Shown here: in pieces, positions 6,592 to 9,664 of the stretch
Layout of the letters: each line of letters begins with the position of its first letter
Numbering within the stretch: the stretch's first letter is position 1
Assembly: GCA_003021325.1 (NCBI GenBank)
Contig: PXQM01000170.1
Span: forward strand, 8,854-18,517
Reading direction: 5' to 3'
DNA from: Halobacteriales archaeon QH_10_70_21
GTDB taxonomy: Archaea; Halobacteriota; Halobacteria; Halobacteriales; Haloarculaceae
DNA length: 9,664 nt
Notes under the pieces: model-generated
Seen by the model: the letters and a program-made list of their open reading frames with translations, nothing else
Databases searched by the model: none
What the model was told of the DNA's origin: nothing
Made by a program: the position numbers and the translations under genes

Positions 6592-6768
6592 GTGCGCTCG
6601 GGGTTCCTGGCCGCATCGCTCCGGATTCTCGGCACCGTTATCGCCGGGCTCGTCATCATCGCCGGCGTCTTCGACGGGTCGCTGGGGTACGCGCTGGCCG
6701 TCGGCGTGGTCGTCGGCGGGCTGTACGCGCTGGCCGGGGGGGCCTACGATCGTTTCGATGGTTCTTAA
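6592..6768 (+). CDS. 58-aa two-TM membrane protein (GTG start)
   Basis: A short gene starting with GTG three bases after the stop of the DUF7124-like gene and ending at TAA 6766-6768. The 58 residues form two hydrophobic helices, about 5-26 (FLAASLRILGTVIAGLVII) and about 31-51 (LGYALAVGVVVGGLYALAG), separated by a short FDGS turn and ending in YDRFDGS. Third codon positions are almost all G or C until the last few codons, which supports real coding. The tight spacing suggests translational coupling to the upstream gene. I do not recognise the family. Small two-helix proteins of this kind are often subunits or regulators of membrane complexes, but nothing here shows that. The stop codon lies inside the TATA-like box of the next gene. 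Confidence 0.6.
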   Translation: MRSGFLAASLRILGTVIAGLVIIAGVFDGSLGYALAVGVVVGGLYALAGGAYDRFDGS

Positions 6769-6769
6769 G
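6762..6769 (+). promoter_or_regulatory. TATA-like element for the 6793 gene, overlapping the preceding stop codon
   Basis: TTCTTAAG is centred about 27 nt upstream of ATG 6793. Its TAA is the stop codon of the 58-aa gene. The spacing favours ATG 6793 over an in-frame GTG at 6769, which would lie on the promoter itself. Confidence 0.5.
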
Positions 6770-6792
6770 TGAGGGCAGACGGTGAGTCCGGT

Positions 6793-7650
6793 ATGTCGCT
6801 GGACATCGGCGATGCGTTCGGCGAGGGGCTCTCCCGGCTCTCGACCGGCACGGGTCTCTCGCTCGCGCTCGTCTTCGCCATCGTGGCGCTGCTCTCGGCG
6901 GTCCTCTCGCAGACGCTCCAGGTCGAGGGGCTGGAGGCGTTCCTGGAATTCCTCCGTGGAGCGTCCCCCGGGCAACTGGACCTGACCCAGGCGGAGTACG
7001 ACCGACAGGTAGCGACGCTGGAGACGCAGGTGGAGACGGCCCGCGAGACGTCGCCGCTGGCGCTCGGTATCCCGCTGTCGGCCGCCGCCGGTGGGCTGCT
7101 CGTCCTCGCGCTCGTCGCCGAGGCGGTCTCCGTCGTCGCCGTCCGCGCGTTCGCGGCCGAGGAGACCGAGGGGGTCGCCCGCGAGCAGCTTCTCGACGGG
7201 CTCGGGCTGGCGACGCTGAACGGGTTCGTCGGCGGCATCGTCGTCTGGGGGCTCGTCCTCGTCGGCTCGGTGTTCCTCCTGGTGCCGGGGCTGTTCTTCG
7301 CCGTCGCCTTCTACTTCTTCAGACAGGAGGTCGCGCTCGAGGACGCGAACTTCGTCGACGCGCTGGCGTCGTCGTGGCGCCTGACGAGGGGCGAGCGGCT
7401 CAACGTGTTCGCGCTCGGACTGCTCGTGGTCGTCGTCTCGGCGCTCAACCTGGTGGTCAGTGGGGGCCTCGGGACGGTGTCGGCCCTCGCCGCCACGCTC
7501 GTGTCGGCGGCGCTGGGCGGCCTGATATCGGCGTTCGGGGCCGCCGTCGTCACGCGCGGCTACCTCCAGCTGAGGGACGAAGACGAGGTCGAGGAGACGA
7601 CGACGGACCCCTACGACGGGGCGCTCGGCCCCGACGACATTCCCGAGTGA
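6793..7650 (+). CDS. Multi-pass membrane protein of unknown function
   Basis: A 285-aa integral membrane protein. Hydrophobic segments are at about 21-40, 88-118 (one long or two short), 144-176 (broken by VPG at 164-166), 204-223 and 228-254. Between the first two is an external-type loop with an acidic, Gln-rich, possibly coiled-coil stretch (61-86). The segment FYFFRQEVALEDANFVDALASSWRLTRGERLN (173-204) is the most family-like part. An amphipathic SSW-x-LT-x-G motif after a hydrophobic pair is common in haloarchaeal membrane proteins of DUF7847/DUF4013 type, but the exact family is not certain. Residues 260-285 are an acidic cytoplasmic tail. No catalytic residues are evident. ATG 6793 is preferred because a TATA-like box lies 27 nt upstream; a GTG at 6769 would add eight residues. 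A 45-nt gap follows before the acidic protein gene. Confidence 0.78.
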   Translation: MSLDIGDAFGEGLSRLSTGTGLSLALVFAIVALLSAVLSQTLQVEGLEAFLEFLRGASPGQLDLTQAEYDRQVATLETQVETARETSPLALGIPLSAAAGGLLVLALVAEAVSVVAVRAFAAEETEGVAREQLLDGLGLATLNGFVGGIVVWGLVLVGSVFLLVPGLFFAVAFYFFRQEVALEDANFVDALASSWRLTRGERLNVFALGLLVVVVSALNLVVSGGLGTVSALAATLVSAALGGLISAFGAAVVTRGYLQLRDEDEVEETTTDPYDGALGPDDIPE

Positions 7651-7662
7651 CCGGACCACAAC

Positions 7663-7690
7663 GCTATTGCGCCGGCTCCTCGAACCGGCG
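7663..7690 (+). promoter_or_regulatory. Possible promoter with inverted repeat before the acidic protein gene
   Basis: A weak TATA-like GCTATTG (7663-7669) lies about 30 nt upstream of ATG 7696. Directly after it CGCCGG (7670-7675) and CCGGCG (7685-7690) form perfect 6-bp arms with a 9-nt loop, ending 5 nt before the ATG. If transcription starts at the ATG, the repeat sits between TATA box and start site, a usual operator position. If it starts further upstream, it would be a hairpin next to the start codon. Confidence 0.3.
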
Positions 7691-7695
7691 AGCGC

Positions 7696-7944
7696 ATGAC
7701 GGACACCGAACTCGACGTCGAGGTAGAGGTGGAAGTGGAGGTCGACGAGGACGAACTCGAAATCGAGGTCGGCGAGACCGAGGAGGCCGAGGCGGAGCTG
7801 TCGACCGACGGGCTCGAGATAGAGATAGAGATAGAGGCCGAGATCGAGGCCGGGGTGGCCGGCGACGACGAGGACGGCGAGGAACCCGAAGACGATGGCG
7901 GAGAGGCGGAAGCGGAGGCCGAAGACAGCGACGAGGACGGGTAG
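7696..7944 (+). CDS. 82-aa hyperacidic low-complexity protein
   Basis: A short protein in which 42 of 82 residues are Asp or Glu. It has no Lys, Arg, His, Phe, Tyr, Trp or Cys. Two blocks alternate strictly between acid and hydrophobic residue: residues 8-16 (V-E repeated) and 41-52 (E-I repeated, ending EAEIEA). In an extended strand one face would be all acidic and the other all aliphatic. Residues 53-82 are Gly/Asp/Glu-rich and surely disordered. No signal peptide or TM segment is seen. It might act as a soluble polyanion, for example as a chaperone-like or counter-ion protein, but I infer no function. Coding is supported by a clean ATG-to-TAG frame between two promoters, but codon use is biased by repeats, including three ATA codons that are rare in this DNA. 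Confidence 0.6.
   Translation: MTDTELDVEVEVEVEVDEDELEIEVGETEEAEAELSTDGLEIEIEIEAEIEAGVAGDDEDGEEPEDDGGEAEAEAEDSDEDG
7816..7836 (+). repeat. GAGATA hexamer repeat (3.5 copies) within the acidic gene
   Basis: Three exact GAGATA units followed by GAG, encoding Glu-Ile pairs with the rare codon ATA. A looser run of GAG/GAA-GTN hexamers at about 7717-7743 encodes the Val-Glu block. Such repeats can change in number by replication slippage, and would do so without breaking the frame. Confidence 0.7.
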
Positions 7945-7960
7945 CCGCGCGGGAACGCTG

Positions 7961-7973
7961 TTTTTAACCGGTT
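7961..7973 (+). promoter_or_regulatory. TATA box TTTTTAA with abutting AACCGGTT palindrome
   Basis: TTTTTAA (7961-7967) is the clearest haloarchaeal TATA element in the window, centred about 29 nt upstream of ATG 7993. The perfect 8-bp palindrome AACCGGTT (7966-7973) overlaps its last two bases and is well placed for a repressor. The promoter part is well supported by position; the operator is a guess. Confidence 0.55.
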
Positions 7974-7992
7974 CGGACCCCGAGTACGAACG

Positions 7993-8523
7993 ATGGCAGA
8001 ACCGCGCGTCCCGGGTGGTGGCTCCGGAACCCTGGAGCTTCCGTGCGGCGAGACGGTGCACGCACACGACCTCGACATGGGGACGCGGGAGGTACGCTGC
8101 GACTGCGGGGCCCACCACGCGGTCGTGGTCGACGTCCACCCCGTCTCGCGGTTCGTCCCCGAGTCCATCGTGGCGGTGCTCCGGGAGACGGTCGAGACCG
8201 ACGACGAGTTCCCCGAGTTCGGCACCCCGCACGTTATGGGCATCGTCATCGAGGAGTTCCCCGACGAGGTCGCGGTCGCGGACGTCTCCGAGGACGGCCA
8301 CGTCGGCTACGCGCTGCTGTGGGTGACGAGCTTCGACTCCCGGCGGCTCCACGAGATCGTCGTCGAGCTGCTCGTCGAGCTGATGGAGCACGCGGTCAGC
8401 CACGGCGACGAGGCGACCGCCTCGCAGTTCGAACAGCAGATGATGCACTTCGACGTCGGGGCCTTCGTCGACCAGTACCGCGAGGAGCGGAACTTCGAGT
8501 CCGAGATCGACACCCCCGTGTAG
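7993..8523 (+). CDS. Haloarchaeal DUF5815-like protein with a Cys/His cluster
   Basis: A 176-aa soluble protein resembling, from memory, the haloarchaeal family DUF5815. The N-terminal 45 residues contain LPCGET (C18) and RCDCGAHH (C36, C38, H41, H42), a plausible small zinc-binding site. A conserved-looking region SRFVPESIVAVLRETVE follows (52-68), then FGTPHVMGIVIEEFPDEV (76-93), GYALLWVTSFDSRRLHEIV (105-123) and a C-terminal helical part with AVSHGDE and FEQQMMHFDVGAFVDQYREERNF. No TM segment is seen. The function is unknown. A zinc-stabilised protein with a helical dimer or partner-binding surface is a fair reading but not shown. The start is ATG 7993, with a strong TATA box 29 nt upstream, so it probably has its own leaderless transcript separate from the acidic protein gene. 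Confidence 0.8.
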   Translation: MAEPRVPGGGSGTLELPCGETVHAHDLDMGTREVRCDCGAHHAVVVDVHPVSRFVPESIVAVLRETVETDDEFPEFGTPHVMGIVIEEFPDEVAVADVSEDGHVGYALLWVTSFDSRRLHEIVVELLVELMEHAVSHGDEATASQFEQQMMHFDVGAFVDQYREERNFESEIDTPV

Positions 8524-8609
8524 GCGTCCTCGCGGGCCGGCGTAACACGTGCAGCCCGCTCCGTGTCAGACGCTGGCACGCTCGCGAACCGCCTCCCGTC
8601 TCCGGGTTT

Positions 8610-8642
8610 CCGTCAGCCGTCCGTCCGACGATTGTCTGACGG
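8610..8642. repeat. Inverted repeat upstream of the winged-helix gene
   Basis: CCGTCAG (8610-8616) and CTGACGG (8636-8642) are perfect 7-bp arms around 19 nt. GTCAGAC at 8565-8571 is also an exact inverted match to GTCTGAC at 8634-8640. So three GTCAG-type half-sites lie in the 125-152 nt between the DUF5815-like gene and the winged-helix gene. They may be operator half-sites or part of the upstream gene's 3' end. No other gene is seen in this gap. Confidence 0.3.
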
Positions 8643-8646
8643 GGTG

Positions 8647-8654
8647 TTATGATA
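8647..8654 (+). promoter_or_regulatory. TATA-like element for the winged-helix gene
   Basis: TTATGATA is centred about 25 nt upstream of ATG 8676. If it is the TATA box, an upstream in-frame ATG at 8649 lies inside it and cannot be the start. Confidence 0.4.
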
Positions 8655-8665
8655 TGTGGGGACGT

Positions 8666-8687
8666 GCGTATGAACATGCGCATACGC
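8666..8687. promoter_or_regulatory. Inverted repeat over the start codon of the winged-helix gene
   Basis: GCGTATG (8666-8672) and CATACGC (8681-8687) are perfect 7-bp arms with an 8-nt loop. ATGCGCAT (8676-8683) is a further perfect palindrome that includes the preferred ATG. The right arm uses the rare Ile codon ATA, which a G/C-preferring gene would avoid unless the site matters. It is a candidate autoregulatory operator or a start-site hairpin. Confidence 0.4.
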
Positions 8688-8903
8688 CGGGGTGAGTTCG
8701 AGCGGATTCGGTCCGTGCTCTCGGAGGCCGACCCCGAGGAGCCGCTGACCGCCCGGGAAATCCTGGACCTGCTCGAGGAGCACGGCGAGGAGTTCGACAG
8801 CGCTCACCGCGTCGCGACCGTCCTCGGCCGGGAGGCCGAGGCGGGCGAGGTCGAGGTCATCGACGGCCAGCCGTACCGCTACCGGCTCGGCGAGGGTAGC
8901 TGA
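8676..8903 (+). CDS. Small winged-helix (wHTH) protein
   Basis: A 75-aa protein with the layout of a compact winged helix: helix 1 EFERIRSVLSEA, helix 2 TAREILDLLEEHG, a putative recognition helix SAHRVATVLGREAEAG, then a beta hairpin EVEVIDGQPYRYRL as the wing. It could be a DNA-binding regulator. Proteins of this size and shape are common and uncharacterised in haloarchaea. The many acidic residues and few basic ones in the recognition helix leave DNA binding open, and protein-protein contact is possible. The frame also has ATGs at 8649 and 8670. ATG 8676 is preferred because the A/T-rich box at 8647-8654 then has the right spacing; 8670 would add only two residues. An inverted repeat spans the start codon, and a hairpin directly follows the stop. 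It is convergent with the ABC1-family gene. Confidence 0.65.
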   Translation: MRIRRGEFERIRSVLSEADPEEPLTAREILDLLEEHGEEFDSAHRVATVLGREAEAGEVEVIDGQPYRYRLGEGS

Positions 8904-9664
8904 CCGGAGGGTCGAACCTCCTCGGCAGCCGCCGGACCGTCGTACCCGCTTCTCTGGCGTGGATCTCGCACCCGTCCAGCCGACGGTCCGGGTACAGTCC
9001 TCGTTCACTGCCGTATCCGGAACGGCGTGCTCCCCGGCACACGGGTCGCCCGTCGGTTCGAGGCCCCAGCGCGAGCCGGACCGAAGGCCGCTGGCGGGTG
9101 AACTGCGGCCGGGCCCGGATGCCGCTCCGGCGGCGGAAGGACCGCCACAGCATGATGGCGACCGGGACGGCGATGACGGCCGGCGCGAGCGCGGCGACGA
9201 GCGTCGAGAAGGCGTACAGCACGGCCGAGGCCATCACGGTCGCCGACAGCAGCCCGCCGAGTATCAGCCGCTTCGCGAGCCGGTCCAGCGCCCGTTCGTC
9301 GTCCGAGACCTCGAACTGGACGGTGACGTCGCCGCGGTCGACCCGGTCGAGCGTGTTCTCGAGCTTCGGGGGGACCCGGACGAGCGACTCGCCGAGGTCC
9401 TGGAACTCGGCGGCCCGCTCCTCGGCGTAGTCGCGGGCGCTCTGCTCGATGAACCCCTCCTCGCCGAGGTAGTCGGTCGCGACGTCGATGAAGTCGAACT
9501 CCGGGTCCAGCGTCACGCAGACCCCCTCGACGACCGTCGCCACCCGGAGCACCAGCGCCAGGTTCGGCGGCAGCCGCAGCGGGAACTCGTAGATGGTGTC
9601 CTCGACCTGCTGGATGATCTGCTGGACGCGGTACTGCTCTATCTCCTCGCCGCGGGCGTCGGCG
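8857..9664 (-). CDS. ABC1/AarF/UbiB-family kinase-like protein, 3' part (partial, end uncertain)
   Basis: The gene enters from the right edge with its kinase-like domain outside the window. The visible part begins ADARGEEIEQYRVQQII and continues through FPLRLPPNLALVLRVATVVEGV, followed by LDPEFDFIDVA. This is the typical segment after the kinase-like domain of ABC1 (UbiB/AarF/COQ8) proteins. A linker (about 9260-9480) and two TM helices (about 9145-9264) follow, the usual C-terminal anchor. Family members bind ATP and support isoprenoid-quinone or lipid metabolism at membranes. The conserved protein seems to end near FTRQ (about 9091). The frame then stays open for another 78 residues to TGA 8857-8859, overlapping the convergent winged-helix gene by 47 bp. 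This tail is Arg-rich with poor codon bias and covers an 11-bp inverted repeat, so I suspect a lost stop or a frameshift. Identity is good; the 3' end is not. Confidence 0.8.
   Translation of the reverse strand, partial: ADARGEEIEQYRVQQIIQQVEDTIYEFPLRLPPNLALVLRVATVVEGVCVTLDPEFDFIDVATDYLGEEGFIEQSARDYAEERAAEFQDLGESLVRVPPKLENTLDRVDRGDVTVQFEVSDDERALDRLAKRLILGGLLSATVMASAVLYAFSTLVAALAPAVIAVPVAIMLWRSFRRRSGIRARPQFTRQRPSVRLALGPRTDGRPVCRGARRSGYGSERGLYPDRRLDGCEIHAREAGTTVRRLPRRFDPPVSYPRRAGSGTAGRR
8904..8925 (+). terminator. Hairpin directly after the winged-helix gene
   Basis: GGAGG (8906-8910) pairs with CCTCC (8917-8921) around a 6-nt loop. CC (8904-8905) can pair with GG (8924-8925) past a 2-nt bulge. 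It starts at the base after the TGA. No T-run follows, so its role as terminator is unproven. Confidence 0.3.
8932..8991. repeat. Perfect 11-bp inverted repeat in the convergent 3' region
   Basis: CCGGACCGTCG at 8932-8942 and its exact complement CGACGGTCCGG at 8981-8991 are separated by 38 nt. They lie between the end of the winged-helix gene and the likely end of the ABC1-family protein. As RNA from either strand this would form a strong stem, so it may be a bidirectional 3' end structure. It argues that this stretch is not ordinary coding sequence. Confidence 0.5.

Noticed and set aside
7611..8249. Minus-strand frame coding a Ser/Thr repeat protein
   Set aside because: The Ser/Thr runs are simply the complement of the GAG/GTN and GAGATA repeats of the acidic protein gene, and the frame overlaps two better genes.
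5731..8448. A 905-codon open frame on the minus strand
   Set aside because: It lies antisense to five well-supported plus-strand genes and overlaps the chimera in another frame. Its Arg/Asp/Val/Leu-rich, domain-free translation is typical of the complement of GC-rich coding DNA.
9041..9053. Short perfect hairpin ACGGG-TCG-CCCGT
   Set aside because: Five-bp stems are common in DNA this GC-rich. It does not sit at a clear gene end or promoter.
1..9664. Defence island, CRISPR array, prophage or insertion sequence
   Set aside because: No regularly spaced repeats, transposase, integrase, Cas, restriction or toxin-antitoxin motifs were seen, and composition is even across the window.

Overview
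The window looks like a piece of a halophilic archaeon (class Halobacteria). Base composition is very GC-rich with strong G/C preference at third codon positions. The predicted proteins are rich in Asp and Glu, several small proteins have the look of haloarchaeal-only families, and many genes have an A/T-rich TATA-like box about 25-30 nt before the start codon with no Shine-Dalgarno sequence, as in leaderless haloarchaeal transcripts. No rRNA, tRNA, CRISPR array, insertion sequence or phage gene was seen, and no gene-free stretch exceeds about 210 bases.

Left part (1-3636): the tail of a probable membrane protein is followed 9 nt later by an FAD-dependent amine-oxidase-like oxidoreductase (149-1474, +). 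A haloarchaeal DUF6149-like protein (1622-2215, -) and a two-dinucleotide-domain FAD/NAD(P) oxidoreductase (2392-3636, +) diverge from a 176-bp control region that holds a TATA box embedded in a near-perfect palindrome.

Middle part (3637-6171): two minus-strand genes. The downstream one is a 2-TM potassium channel with two RCK (TrkA-N/TrkA-C) modules. Its stop codon abuts the stop codon of the flavoprotein gene with no gap. The upstream one (5312-5962) is the most unusual gene here. Its first ~105 residues resemble the membrane domain DUF1097 (E. coli YcdZ type) and its last ~95 residues resemble the C-terminal end of an SLC13/DASS permease. It reads as an in-frame chimera of two truncated membrane proteins with an intact promoter. 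The 209-bp divergent region beside it carries five copies of a GACGGG hexamer within 62 bp.

Right part (6172-9664): a plus-strand run of small haloarchaeal genes: a DUF7124-like protein, a 58-aa two-TM protein starting with GTG, a multi-pass membrane protein, an 82-aa protein that is half Asp/Glu with no Lys, Arg, His or aromatic residue, a DUF5815-like protein with a Cys/His cluster, and a small winged-helix protein. Convergent to these is the 3' part of an ABC1/AarF/UbiB-type kinase-like gene that runs off the window. Its frame lacks a stop where the conserved protein seems to end.

There is no obvious defence or biosynthetic system. The observations most worth checking are the DUF1097/SLC13 chimera, the extreme acidic protein, and several palindromic sites placed on or next to core promoters. 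Family names with DUF numbers come from memory of the families and were not searched.
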